Shown: positions 1-8,361 of the stretch, one piece after another
Layout of the letters: each line of letters begins with the position of its first letter
Position numbering within the stretch: position 1 is the first letter of the stretch
NCBI GenBank assembly: GCA_026702845.1
Contig: JADCLS010000003.1
Coordinates: 248,001-312,000, forward strand
From: Candidatus Heimdallarchaeota archaeon
GTDB taxonomy: Archaea; Asgardarchaeota; Heimdallarchaeia; Heimdallarchaeales; Kariarchaeaceae
Reading direction: 5' to 3'
Length of the DNA stretch: 64,000 nt
Made by a program: the position numbers and the translations under genes
The notes under the pieces: generated by a model
What the model saw: the letters and a program-made list of their open reading frames with translations, nothing else
The model's database searches: none
Told to the model about the DNA's origin: nothing

Positions 1-78
1 AGATTTCCTGAGATAATCACTACGATGAAATGATGCTATCTCAAAACATACAAATAAATATGGCTCTATCATACTCTT

Positions 79-1455
79 GTGATCTCCTTAAAATCATTAA
101 ATCCAAATGTTTTGGATGCGGAATATGCGGTTAGAGGACCGATTGTCGAACTCGCCCAGGAATTGGAAAAAGAGGGTAAGGAAATGATATATTTCAATAT
201 CGGGAATCCTCAACAATTGGGACAACCTCCATTGACGTATGTGAGAGAGATACTTTCTTTACTCAACTATCCTCAACTGATAGTATCCAAGGAAAAGCTA
301 GTAGAATTGGGTTATCATATGGATTCAATCATGCGTGCACAGAAAATCATGAAGTTGAATCCCGTGGGGCTGGGAGCATATTCACAGAGTGCGGGTATGC
401 CATTCATTCGTCAAGCTGTAGCTGATTTTATTGCTGCAAGAGATGGTATCCCAGCTGATCCAAAGACGATCTTCATTACTGATGGTGCATCTAAAGGGGT
501 TGATCTTGTACTTAGTAGTATAATTGAACAAAACACAGGTATCATGATTCCCATTCCCCAGTATCCTTTGTATTCCGCGGATATCACTCTATTTGGAGGA
601 AAACAGGTGAAATACTACCTGGACGAGGAGAATGATTGGGCCCTTAGCAGGGAGTTATTGGAAGAATCATATACTACAGCAGTTGAAAATGGGATAGATG
701 TCAAGCTAATAGTGGTCATCAATCCTAATAATCCTACTGGTTCTGTGCTTGATAGAGAGAATATCAAGATGATGTTAGAATTTGCTAGTGAGAAAAACTT
801 GATGGTTATTGCTGATGAGGTATATCAGGAGAATATTTATGATCAGTCAAAGGCATTCTTCTCCTTTGCCCGTGTTGCACACGAGGAGAGTTTAGAAATT
901 CCACTTTTCAGCCTGCATTCTACATCCAAGGGTTTTATAGGGGAATGTGGATACAGGGGAGGATATATTGAATCCCGTAATGTGCCAGATGATGTGCTAT
1001 CACAGTTGCTCAAGGTAAGGAGTATTGGTTTGTGTGCAAACACTTCAGGTCAGATTGTCACGTATCTGATGGTAACTCCACCTAAAGAGGGAGAAGAATC
1101 TTATGAGCTCTATCAGAGGGAACGAAAGGCTATTTTAGATGGAATGGCAAAGAAAGCCAGGATCATTTCTGAGGTATTGAATAGTATTGATGGAATTAGC
1201 TGTCCCACACCAAAGGGAGCCATGTATCTTTTTCCAAAGATAAGTTTTCCAGACAAAGATTATGGTGGTAAAAATCCTGATTTTCTATTTGCAAAACATC
1301 TGGTAGAGACAGCTGGAATAGTGACTGTCCCAGGTTCAGGTTTTGGACAGTTGCCAGGAACTTGGCATCTGAGAATCACCTTCTTACCTCCTGAGGAGAA
1401 AATCGAGTCAATAATGTCCAAATTCAAGGATGCCTATCTGGAATTTATCAAATAA
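79..1455 (+). CDS. Alanine aminotransferase, eukaryotic (GPT) type
   Basis: A PLP-dependent fold-type I aminotransferase of 458 residues, predicted to interconvert alanine and pyruvate with glutamate and 2-oxoglutarate. The motifs follow animal and plant ALT rather than the usual archaeal AspC/AlaT enzymes: IGNPQQLGQ near the N-terminus, LGAYS, IPIPQYPLYSA, INPNNPTG, ADEVYQ and STSKGF-GECGYRGGY, with the PLP lysine near residue 284. The length also matches the eukaryotic family rather than the roughly 400-residue bacterial forms. The start is a GTG, supported because the homologous N-terminal region begins directly after it. It is followed by the ATPase subunit E gene on the same strand after a gap of about 90 nt. 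The family assignment is strong; the alanine preference is inferred from motifs. Confidence 0.88.
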   Translation: MISLKSLNPNVLDAEYAVRGPIVELAQELEKEGKEMIYFNIGNPQQLGQPPLTYVREILSLLNYPQLIVSKEKLVELGYHMDSIMRAQKIMKLNPVGLGAYSQSAGMPFIRQAVADFIAARDGIPADPKTIFITDGASKGVDLVLSSIIEQNTGIMIPIPQYPLYSADITLFGGKQVKYYLDEENDWALSRELLEESYTTAVENGIDVKLIVVINPNNPTGSVLDRENIKMMLEFASEKNLMVIADEVYQENIYDQSKAFFSFARVAHEESLEIPLFSLHSTSKGFIGECGYRGGYIESRNVPDDVLSQLLKVRSIGLCANTSGQIVTYLMVTPPKEGEESYELYQRERKAILDGMAKKARIISEVLNSIDGISCPTPKGAMYLFPKISFPDKDYGGKNPDFLFAKHLVETAGIVTVPGSGFGQLPGTWHLRITFLPPEEKIESIMSKFKDAYLEFIK

Positions 1456-1548
1456 CAATATTCTAGTTCTTTTTATCCATTAGTTGAAAAATATCGGTTC
1501 AAGACAAAATCATTAAAAAAGAAATTTTGTCGCGGAAAACTGAGATAA

Positions 1549-2208
1549 ATGAGTGAAGAGTCTGAAGTAATTGAAAGACCAGATGAATTTCTTGCCTTCG
1601 CTAGATTCAAAGAAGAGATCGAGAAACAGGCCATTGATAAGGCAGAAAAAATCCTTGCTGCTGCAAAGGAAGAAGCTGCAAAAATCAAAGTGGCTGGCAA
1701 AAAGGAAGCAGATAAATACAAATCCGATCTCCTGAACAAGGCAAAAAATGAGGCCCAGCAAATCAAGGTAAGAGAAGTATCCAGGAAGAAACTTAATGTT
1801 AAAATGGATTATCTCGAAACCAGAGATAAGGTATTTGATGAAATTCTAGTTGAAACAAGATCTAAACTACAGCAGTATACTAAGTCTGATTCTTATTCTG
1901 GTTTCCTTAAAAACTTGATGAGAGAATCCGCATTATCTATGAATGGTGGAGATTTGATTGTTCATCTGAGATCAGAGGACAAATCTCTACTTAATCAAGG
2001 TGATCTTGATTCTATAGCAAAAGAGATTACAGAGGCTTCAGGCTTAGAGACAAAACTATCTATCGCAAAAACAGATTTGAAGGCACTCGGTGGATTGAAA
2101 CTGATGAGATCAGATGGTAGGTTATATGTCGATAATACCTTTGAATCTCGCCTTAATCGTAGTGAAGAGGAGATAAGGGTTACCCTTGTCGATATCTTAG
2201 AAAATTAA
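1549..2208 (+). CDS. atpE: A/V-type ATP synthase subunit E (peripheral stalk)
   Basis: Subunit E forms, with subunit H/G, the peripheral stalks that hold the A3B3 head of the A-type ATP synthase. The 219-residue protein starts with a long Lys/Glu/Ala-rich helix (residues about 20-90, rich in AKEEA and KKEADK motifs). A globular C-terminal part follows, with the family's GG-rich ending (ALGGLKL, then GRLYVDNTFESRL), which is diagnostic. It is slightly longer than typical archaeal E. The gene is not beside the other ATPase genes here: I, C and K lie about 10 kb away. Its stop is 10 nt before the next gene, so the two probably share a transcript. Confidence 0.9.
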   Translation: MSEESEVIERPDEFLAFARFKEEIEKQAIDKAEKILAAAKEEAAKIKVAGKKEADKYKSDLLNKAKNEAQQIKVREVSRKKLNVKMDYLETRDKVFDEILVETRSKLQQYTKSDSYSGFLKNLMRESALSMNGGDLIVHLRSEDKSLLNQGDLDSIAKEITEASGLETKLSIAKTDLKALGGLKLMRSDGRLYVDNTFESRLNRSEEEIRVTLVDILEN

Positions 2209-2218
2209 GTGAGTTACC

Positions 2219-2764
2219 ATGAGCAAAAATTTACTCAGATTTATATTATTCACTTCTCTTTTCTTGCTACTAGCAAATTCTGGGAGAAGTCTACCCATTG
2301 ATGCAGGAGCAGGGTACACACCAAATCGGATCGAAGAAGATACTGAGGTCACATTCTCGGGTACTCTGTACAATCTGATGAGTATCAATATCTATGTGAC
2401 AAGTTTCAATGTGAGTTTTCTGGAAGCAGCAACAGAGAGTGCAGCTGGAGAGCAGAAGGTGTATAATCTATCTAAAAGCTATCCTGAAGGTAGACGGTTA
2501 TTGCAATCTAATTCTTCATTCACAGATCTTTTCCAAACCAAAGTCACTTTTGCACCCGGAACATATGATGTTTCCATATTTTTTGGAAACGCTAATGACA
2601 CCACCGGTGCTCTAAATGAGTACGCTTATGCACTCATTAACGAAACTGTTACCATTGTCGGTGTTAGTGACCCCACTAGATTTTTTGAAGGCCTCGGAAT
2701 TGTTGTATTTTCGGGATTTGCTATCTACCTGGGATTGATTGTCTATAATAAATACAAAAAATAA
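2219..2764 (+). CDS. Single-pass membrane protein resembling TRAP-alpha (SSR1)
   Basis: A 181-residue type I membrane protein: signal peptide (about residues 3-24), an extracytoplasmic beta-rich domain, one transmembrane helix (about 152-176) and a short basic tail ending in KYKK. By eye the order of features matches the translocon-associated protein alpha subunit of eukaryotes: a beta strand pair like VTSFNVSF, an Asn-x-Ser rich stretch, a beta-sandwich ending NETVTIV (SSR1 has NQTVTVI), then an acidic spacer, the membrane helix and a positive tail. Same size class after removal of the acidic N-terminal part of SSR1. It follows atpE by 10 nt. Sequence shows topology directly; the TRAP-alpha relationship is an alignment by eye and could instead be a generic Ig-like membrane protein. 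Confidence 0.5.
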   Translation: MSKNLLRFILFTSLFLLLANSGRSLPIDAGAGYTPNRIEEDTEVTFSGTLYNLMSINIYVTSFNVSFLEAATESAAGEQKVYNLSKSYPEGRRLLQSNSSFTDLFQTKVTFAPGTYDVSIFFGNANDTTGALNEYAYALINETVTIVGVSDPTRFFEGLGIVVFSGFAIYLGLIVYNKYKK

Positions 2765-2838
2765 AGATAGAATAGCATAATCCAAATTCTCTGCACGCTT
2801 TCACATTTTTTTTATTATAGCATACTAATTGAGAATGT

Positions 2839-3648
2839 ATGAGTGATTCAATACAGATGGAAGATCATGTTCTCCTTGTCTTTGATAAGAAGAGAAGGTG
2901 GTTGAAGAAGGTAGTGGAAAAGGATTTTCACTGCAATTATGGGATGATCCATCTTCAAGATCTTGTAGGCAAACATTATGGTGAGAAAATCGAAACAAAT
3001 ACAGGCAAATGGTTGAGGATTATGCCACCAAGCATAATGGATTGGTTTGATTTTTTTGAACATGGAAGCCAGATCATATATGCCAAGGATGCAGCTATGA
3101 TCGTAATGTTACTGGATATCAAACCCGGAGATATCATATTTGAAGCAGGTACTGGAAGCGGAGCTTTGACGTCTGTATTATCTAGAGCAGTAGGTGAGAG
3201 TGGAATGGTCATCACCCATGAAGTACGTGAATCAGCATACAAAACAGCAAAACGAAATCATGAACGATTGGGTACTAAGAATGTGGAATTCATCTTACAG
3301 GATGTTGCAGAGATTGGGTTTGCCCAAGAAATCGACGGTAAGGAGCTACATGCAGATGGTTTGATCCTAGATATGGGTGATCCATGGACTGTAATGGAAC
3401 ATACTAAGCGGGTACTCAAAATTGGTGGCCGTATTGTTGTCTTTATCCCTACTTATCAACAATTAGAAAAGATGTTTCCCACATTACTTGAGCATAATTT
3501 CAAGGAACTCAAAGCCATAGAATTGCTGGAACGTGAAATTCAATATAAGAGAAATGCGATTCGCCCTGCCACAAGAATGATTGGTCATACAGGATTTCTA
3601 CTTTCAGGGATCTACCTTCCTATGCTTGATGAAGAACTCCAAACATAA
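2839..3648 (+). CDS. trmI: tRNA (adenine-N1)-methyltransferase, TrmI family
   Basis: A class I SAM-dependent methyltransferase of 269 residues that methylates N1 of adenine 57/58 in the T-loop of tRNA in archaea. An N-terminal beta-rich domain (residues about 1-70) precedes the Rossmann domain. The SAM-binding motif I is FEAGTGSGALT, followed by an acidic end of strand 2 (THEVRE). The DPW sequence in LDMGDPWTVMEH matches the catalytic-region motif of the TrmI/Trm61 family. The ATG start is close to a TATA-like AT stretch. A gap of more than 500 nt follows. Confidence 0.88.
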   Translation: MSDSIQMEDHVLLVFDKKRRWLKKVVEKDFHCNYGMIHLQDLVGKHYGEKIETNTGKWLRIMPPSIMDWFDFFEHGSQIIYAKDAAMIVMLLDIKPGDIIFEAGTGSGALTSVLSRAVGESGMVITHEVRESAYKTAKRNHERLGTKNVEFILQDVAEIGFAQEIDGKELHADGLILDMGDPWTVMEHTKRVLKIGGRIVVFIPTYQQLEKMFPTLLEHNFKELKAIELLEREIQYKRNAIRPATRMIGHTGFLLSGIYLPMLDEELQT

Positions 3649-4220
3649 TCTACAATGATGATCTCAAGTTATTTATCAAAAACTGGAGAGAATGGATGCA
3701 AAAGTTCCATTCGATGCAGACGAAAGATTGGTCATTTCCCCTTTCTATCATATTAGTGTTATTTACTGTAAAATTGCGTATAATCGGATAATATAGTTTC
3801 TCATTAATTGGAAAATTGGCTGATTTCAAATTACAGGTAAATTTAGTAGTAAATCATTGACTTAATTTTTGCGCTTCATTATTCATCGATTTCCTCTGAA
3901 AGTTCCACACGAAATTTTTTTCGCTTGTGCAAATCAAAAAAATTTAACTCTCATATCCTTTTTCTCAATATTTTTCCTTACTCTTAATGGCGCTAATTGA
4001 AATATGAATAATTTCCAATTTCAGCCATTTACCCACTCCCCATTTTTTCTCATGGAACTGCGCATTTTTCAATGATTTTCGGTGCATTTGGCGAAAGACT
4101 ATTTGATTAGATTTTCCATTGGAAAAAATTAAATATGTCTAATAGTTTAGGTAATAGGTTAATTTAAATAATATATATCGCTACTTTGTCTAAGAACAAA
4201 AAAACTTGGAGAAGATAAAT
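3649..4220 (+). other. 572-nt intergenic region without a convincing gene
   Basis: No open frame of useful length with coding character is visible on either strand. The sequence is AT-rich with several T-runs. It contains a short dyad at 4122-4136 and, at about 4162-4178, a TATA-like stretch that should drive the gene starting at 4221. An ATGATGA at 3656-3662 resembles a C box, but I could not pair it with D and D' boxes, so no C/D guide RNA is called. Confidence 0.6.
4122..4136. promoter_or_regulatory. Dyad TTTTCCA-T-TGGAAAA upstream of a promoter
   Basis: Two perfect 7-nt arms around a single central base, about 30 nt upstream of the AT-rich TATA candidate of the gene at 4221. The position suits a regulator site, but the arms are AT-rich and the regulator is unknown. 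Confidence 0.3.
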
Positions 4221-4529
4221 ATGATGGATATTTCAGAATTACAAGCAAAATTTTCATACCTTATTGAGAGCAGAACAAATACACGTGCAATTTTACCATC
4301 TCTTGATCAGAGCCCTCTACGTTCTGTTGGAGAATCATTACTTAACAAATTTGCCTATCAAATAACCAATCAAGCAGTAGTTGCTGAGCAAAGAGAGAAT
4401 TTAACCGACGAGATTGTTGAAAATATGGTTTCATCTCTAGTTTTGGCAGGGATGATCGGTATTGATCTTGAATCAGAACTAACCAATTTAATTGCATTAT
4501 TGGAATCAGTATCTGCAGAGGCATCATAA
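4221..4529 (+). CDS. Small helical protein of unknown function
   Basis: About 102 residues, predicted all-helical and without membrane segments, Cys or recognised motifs. I chose ATG 4221 because GGAG at about 4208-4211 sits at Shine-Dalgarno distance and a TATA-like stretch lies at about 4162-4178; a TTG five codons upstream overlaps the GGAG. The C-terminal half is rich in Leu and Glu and could mediate oligomerisation. It is convergent with the HEAT-repeat gene, 16 nt apart. No function can be given. Confidence 0.65.
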   Translation: MMDISELQAKFSYLIESRTNTRAILPSLDQSPLRSVGESLLNKFAYQITNQAVVAEQRENLTDEIVENMVSSLVLAGMIGIDLESELTNLIALLESVSAEAS

Positions 4530-4545
4530 AACTGGAATTAGCATG

Positions 4546-5739
4546 TTATTCTGAATTAAGAAATCTTTTCACATCTAAGCGAAAATACCATACTCTCTCA
4601 TTCTCCATCACATCTTCCAAGATATTTTTTATTTTTTCATTTTTTGTTCTGGAATAGATAAGCATCAAAGCATCCAATGCAGCTCTCCTATGTTGTTTTG
4701 CTCCATTCTTTACCTCCCATTCTAGCAGATCAATTCTCTCCCCATCATAAAATGCCAGAAGGGACAGGATTTTTGCCTTTCCCATTCCTCTTTCATAAGC
4801 TGCAATAAGAGGTTCCAATGGCCCTCTCTGTTTTGCATGCAGGGCAAGTGCTGCAAGTTGGATCTTAAGGTTATTTTGTATTAAATAGGGTGTAATATCA
4901 ATGTCTACAGAATCAAACTTCAGCAATGCTATTAGACATATTTCTGTATACTCATCTCTTTTCAATAATGTGAGTGGAATATCAATGTTTCGTGTATAGA
5001 TGATGAAATCTTTCATCTCACGTACATCTGAATGGTCCATTAGTTGATATATCTGGTCATCCGCACCATTAGCTATCAATAATCTAAGTAAAGCTTGTTT
5101 CAGTCTATTATAGCGTAGTGTCCCAAAGATCTCTAACAGAATTTGCATCTCTGCATTAGTAATTGTGTGCTCAGCGTGTAGCAAGAATTCTGTCGCCACC
5201 ACTTGCAGGTTACTTTCTGTTGTTGATTGAAGTATCTCTATTGCTAGATCCCTCCAGGCATCAGAGTGCTGGTTTAGCTGAACAAGCCTCAGTATTTCTA
5301 TTTTGGTTTTATCTTCATTAGATTTAAAATCAACTAATAGTGAATCTATAATCTCTTTATCAATTTGATCAAATTTCTGGAGAGCAATTAGGGCCCATTT
5401 CTTGATAAACTGGCTATTTCCATTCAATTGGTTACAGATCAGTAATTTTGCCCCTTCAGATCGAATATGACCAAGAGACCAAATGGCAGTGCGTAGTAAC
5501 TCCTCATCATCAGTGGTCATGATTTGCTTGAGATATTTCTCTCCCTCTGCAAACCCTAGCTTACCCAATGCCTCAGCAGCTTCATTCCGTATGATATCAA
5601 CTTCATCTTTGTCCAATAATGCGTTTCCAAGCAAAGGAATCGCCTGTTTGAGATTTAGTTTTGCAATCTTATCTGGAATGTATTTCCGTTTCTCAAGATT
5701 CAATGAGTAAAATTGATGTGCAAGTGTATCATAGTCCAT
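4546..5739 (-). CDS. HEAT-repeat protein
   Basis: A soluble alpha-solenoid of 397 residues. The first 150 residues carry recognisable HEAT/PBS-lyase type repeats, for example LLGNALLDKDE-x-IRNEAAEALGKLG and ELLRTAIWSLGHI, each a helix pair with the conserved Asp/Arg-Ala pattern. The rest continues as helical pairs with weaker matches. Such proteins usually bind protein partners; nothing indicates which. The start codon lies about 24 nt from the centre of a TATA box that is framed by a perfect 10-bp inverted repeat, so the gene is probably leaderless and regulated. A tRNA-Arg gene lies just upstream on the same strand. Confidence 0.8.
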   Translation of the reverse strand: MDYDTLAHQFYSLNLEKRKYIPDKIAKLNLKQAIPLLGNALLDKDEVDIIRNEAAEALGKLGFAEGEKYLKQIMTTDDEELLRTAIWSLGHIRSEGAKLLICNQLNGNSQFIKKWALIALQKFDQIDKEIIDSLLVDFKSNEDKTKIEILRLVQLNQHSDAWRDLAIEILQSTTESNLQVVATEFLLHAEHTITNAEMQILLEIFGTLRYNRLKQALLRLLIANGADDQIYQLMDHSDVREMKDFIIYTRNIDIPLTLLKRDEYTEICLIALLKFDSVDIDITPYLIQNNLKIQLAALALHAKQRGPLEPLIAAYERGMGKAKILSLLAFYDGERIDLLEWEVKNGAKQHRRAALDALMLIYSRTKNEKIKNILEDVMENERVWYFRLDVKRFLNSE

Positions 5740-5745
5740 GAATCA

Positions 5746-5779
5746 TTGTACTCTCTAATATTTATAAACGAGAGTACAA
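5746..5779 (-). promoter_or_regulatory. TATA box framed by a 10-bp perfect inverted repeat
   Basis: Arms TTGTACTCTC (5746-5755) and GAGAGTACAA (5770-5779) are exact reverse complements. The 14-bp spacer between them holds the AT-rich TATA element (around 5760-5768) of the HEAT-repeat gene. The start codon is at 5739, one TATA-to-start distance away. A protein binding both arms would cover the BRE/TATA region and the transcription start, which is how archaeal repressors often act. The arms do not recur elsewhere in the window as far as I could see. Confidence 0.6.
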
Positions 5780-5793
5780 CCTCAATTGAGTAA

Positions 5794-5866
5794 CGAATGC
5801 GGAGGGACTCGAACCCTCGACCTGTTGCTTAGGAGGCAACCGCTCTTCCTGCTGAGCTACGCACTC
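5794..5866 (-). tRNA. tRNA-Arg (anticodon CCU)
   Basis: On the minus strand the sequence folds into a full cloverleaf. The acceptor stem GAGTGCG pairs with CGCATTC (one G-U) and is followed by discriminator G. The D arm begins TAGCTCAGC. The anticodon stem GTTGC/GCAAC carries loop CTCCTAA, so the anticodon is CCT and reads AGG. The T arm has GAGGG-TTCGAGT-CCCTC. No intron is visible, the variable loop is short, and CCA is not encoded. The HEAT-repeat promoter lies just downstream. Confidence 0.95.
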
Positions 5867-5941
5867 ATCTAGTCTATATATCATACACCAATGATCAGTT
5901 TAAAATTTCTCGAAAGTGTTCCTTGAAAAATCCATCTTTTA

Positions 5942-7120
5942 TCAGATTACCTTGAGCTCTTTTGCTACCTTCTCAAATTTCTCTAATGCAAAATCTAAAT
6001 CCTCTATAGTATGTGCTGCTGAAATCATGACTCTAATTCTAGCCAACCCTTTTGGTACTGTTGGAAATCCAATTGCCATAGCGAATACTTGCTCATCTAG
6101 TAATTGTTTTGAGAATTCTCTTGCTAGCTTAGCCTCACCTAAAATTACTGGAGTAATTGGGGTTTGGGTTTTTCCTGTATCAAATCCTAGGTCTTTCATT
6201 CCCTTCTGGAAATATTCTCCATTGCTCCATAATTTTTTAACTAGGCTATCATCTTTCATAAGTATCTTAACTGCAGCACTTGCAGCTGCTACATCCGCAG
6301 GAGTAAGAGCAGATGAAAATAGAAATGGTCTTCCCTTTTGTTCAAGATACTCAACTAGAGTTTTTGACCCTGAAACAAAACCACCAACAACTCCTACTGC
6401 TTTGGATAGAGTTCCTATCTCAATGTCCACCTCTCCATTGTGTAGATTGAAATGACTTGCTATACCCTTACCATGAGATCCAAGAACACCTTCTCCGTGT
6501 GCATCATCAACCATCAGCAAAGCATTATGTTTCTGTGCAACCTTAGCTATCTCATCCACAGGTGCAATATCTCCATCCATAGAGAATACACCATCAGTAA
6601 TAATCAATTTGCGTTCAAGTTCTTTTCCCTCTTCAAGTTTTGCTGCTAAATCTGTAACATCATTGTGTTCATAGATGAATCTCTTGGCCTTTGTAAGACG
6701 CACTCCATCGATTATCGATGCATGATTAAGAGAATCCGTGAAAATTCCATCAGCACCAATAGCAGGAATGACTGCCTGATTAGCCACAAATCCACTTTGA
6801 AGTGCCAGTGTCGCTTCTACTCCTTTGAATTCTGATAATAATCGCTCCAATTCTTTGTGTAGATTCATTGTTCCTGCAATGGAACGTACCGCACCTGGAC
6901 CGACACCATACTCATCCAGAATATTCTTTGCTTCCTCAACAAGTACAGGATGGTTGGCAAGTCCAAGGTAGTTATTAGAGCACAGATTTAGGACTTTATT
7001 ATCATTGATAGTGAGCCAAGCCCCCTGTGGTGATTCTATAACTGGTATTCGATTATATAGACCCACCTCACGAAGCCTGTTTAATTCTTCTATCATGAAT
7101 TTTTGATTTTCCTTTACCAT
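5942..7120 (-). CDS. kbl: Glycine C-acetyltransferase (2-amino-3-ketobutyrate CoA ligase)
   Basis: A PLP enzyme of the alpha-oxoamine synthase family that cleaves 2-amino-3-ketobutyrate with CoA into glycine and acetyl-CoA, the second step of threonine breakdown. Visible motifs: [26 protein letters not shown], the DDAHGEG cofactor motif, and the PLP lysine in GTLSKAVG (about residue 240). Length is about 392 residues, normal for KBL. I prefer the ATG at 7120 to an upstream TTG because a TATA-like TTAAAAAG lies at about 7138-7147, giving leaderless spacing. The matching threonine dehydrogenase is in this window at 33519-34460, though far away. Confidence 0.9.
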   Translation of the reverse strand: MVKENQKFMIEELNRLREVGLYNRIPVIESPQGAWLTINDNKVLNLCSNNYLGLANHPVLVEEAKNILDEYGVGPGAVRSIAGTMNLHKELERLLSEFKGVEATLALQSGFVANQAVIPAIGADGIFTDSLNHASIIDGVRLTKAKRFIYEHNDVTDLAAKLEEGKELERKLIITDGVFSMDGDIAPVDEIAKVAQKHNALLMVDDAHGEGVLGSHGKGIASHFNLHNGEVDIEIGTLSKAVGVVGGFVSGSKTLVEYLEQKGRPFLFSSALTPADVAAASAAVKILMKDDSLVKKLWSNGEYFQKGMKDLGFDTGKTQTPITPVILGEAKLAREFSKQLLDEQVFAMAIGFPTVPKGLARIRVMISAAHTIEDLDFALEKFEKVAKELKVI

Positions 7121-7233
7121 ATGCAAGGAATTCAATTTAACTTTTTAATATGAACCATCCTCGTTCAACATAATTACCAATTTTATCACATTTGCCCAAA
7201 TTATTTTTACCTACACGATTTCAGTTCATCATT

Positions 7234-8136
7234 ATGGAATATCATATTCGTCAAGCTAGCGAAATTGATCTCAATGGCATACTTGATCTCAATCGTAGAG
7301 TGTACTTCGATTCTGTAGAGAACTGGAAGATTTCTGGTATTCATGAGAGATATTCCAAGGGGATGTGGTGGGTTGATCCCTCTTTGTTACACTGGCATTT
7401 TTCAATCCTGAAAAAATGTGAAGGTGGAATACTTGTTTGTGAACACAATGCGACTATCATTGCTGAACTGGATTATGTGCTCACTTGGGAGGGTGAGGGA
7501 AGATTCAAAAGGGTACATATTATTTGGAATCTAGTTGATGCTAGATTTCGAAGACTTGGTATATCCAAAAAACTAATGCAAACCCTTTGTGATACATTTG
7601 ATCTACCAGTTTGGGTGGAGGCAGAGGATAGAAACTCAGATGCTCTTTATTCATCATCAGGACGAATAATTACAACGATAATCAATCTAAGTAAACAGGA
7701 ATGCACTAAAAATATTGATTTGGATTCAAAACCTTGTTCACTACAGGAATTATTTCTTATGGTGCAAAAAGGTACAATATTTCCCATCTTGGGGGCGTAT
7801 TACTGCTCAAGTTTTGATACCGCCCAGTTAGCCTTTCCTGATCCACAAGCCATTCTCTACGGAAATCTACCTCCTCCACAAGTGATCATGTATAAAATTG
7901 ACAATATTGAGTATTATGTCATTCTCACCCAATATATCCGTGTGTATGTACAAAAAGTTCCAGCTATGCCCGTATTATTGAAACTATTGCAACATAGTAT
8001 GTCCTTGATCTCTAGCATGGGATTTGAGAGCATAGAAGTTCAATTATATGAATCAAAAATACTTCTTTCAGCTCTTGAGATATTAGATTTCCAAGAATTA
8101 GAGCGGGATCCGGTGTATCAATTAAGTTGTATCTGA
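7234..8136 (+). CDS. GNAT-family N-acetyltransferase
   Basis: About 300 residues. The N-terminal half (residues 1-150) has the GNAT layout: IRQASEIDLNGI at strand 1, a substrate region, and an acetyl-CoA loop around RFRRLGISKKLM, matching the R/Q-x-x-G-x-G/A pattern. The C-terminal half is a second alpha/beta unit that I cannot name; it might be a degenerate second GNAT domain. The ATG at 7234 begins exactly where the GNAT fold begins, so an upstream TTG frame extension is not used. The 3' end overlaps the convergent pcc1 gene by 15 nt. Confidence 0.7.
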   Translation: MEYHIRQASEIDLNGILDLNRRVYFDSVENWKISGIHERYSKGMWWVDPSLLHWHFSILKKCEGGILVCEHNATIIAELDYVLTWEGEGRFKRVHIIWNLVDARFRRLGISKKLMQTLCDTFDLPVWVEAEDRNSDALYSSSGRIITTIINLSKQECTKNIDLDSKPCSLQELFLMVQKGTIFPILGAYYCSSFDTAQLAFPDPQAILYGNLPPPQVIMYKIDNIEYYVILTQYIRVYVQKVPAMPVLLKLLQHSMSLISSMGFESIEVQLYESKILLSALEILDFQELERDPVYQLSCI

Positions 8137-8361
8137 TAAATTCTTAGTTAATAGGGCTGTATTAACTATATCATCGATCGTATTCATCAGTCTACCTATA
8201 CTCATTGTTCCTTCAATAATTGATACTACTTTATCACCATCTATTTTACTACTTACAGTACCCTCAGGCATTGTTGAATTTTCAGGTTCGATTGCCTGCA
8301 GTAAAATTTCTACAAGATCTGGTTCTTCTAGATTTATCTCTGCCTTAATTTTGTACTTCAT
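8122..8361 (-). CDS. pcc1: KEOPS complex subunit Pcc1
   Basis: A 79-residue protein of the Pcc1 family, the dimerisation subunit of KEOPS, which makes N6-threonylcarbamoyl-adenosine on ANN-decoding tRNAs with Kae1, Bud32 and Cgi121. The beta-beta-alpha pattern is visible: IKAEINLE, then a strand KVVSIIEG, and a helical RLMNTIDDIVNTALLT typical of Pcc1. Position supports the call: it overlaps the RecJ-like gene by 17 nt in the S15-RecJ-Pcc1 order seen in many archaea. No other KEOPS gene is in the window. Confidence 0.8.
   Translation of the reverse strand: MKYKIKAEINLEEPDLVEILLQAIEPENSTMPEGTVSSKIDGDKVVSIIEGTMSIGRLMNTIDDIVNTALLTKNLSDTT

Noticed and set aside
3656..3662. C-box-like ATGATGA, possible C/D guide RNA
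   Set aside because: No properly spaced D, D' and C' boxes or closing stem could be found.
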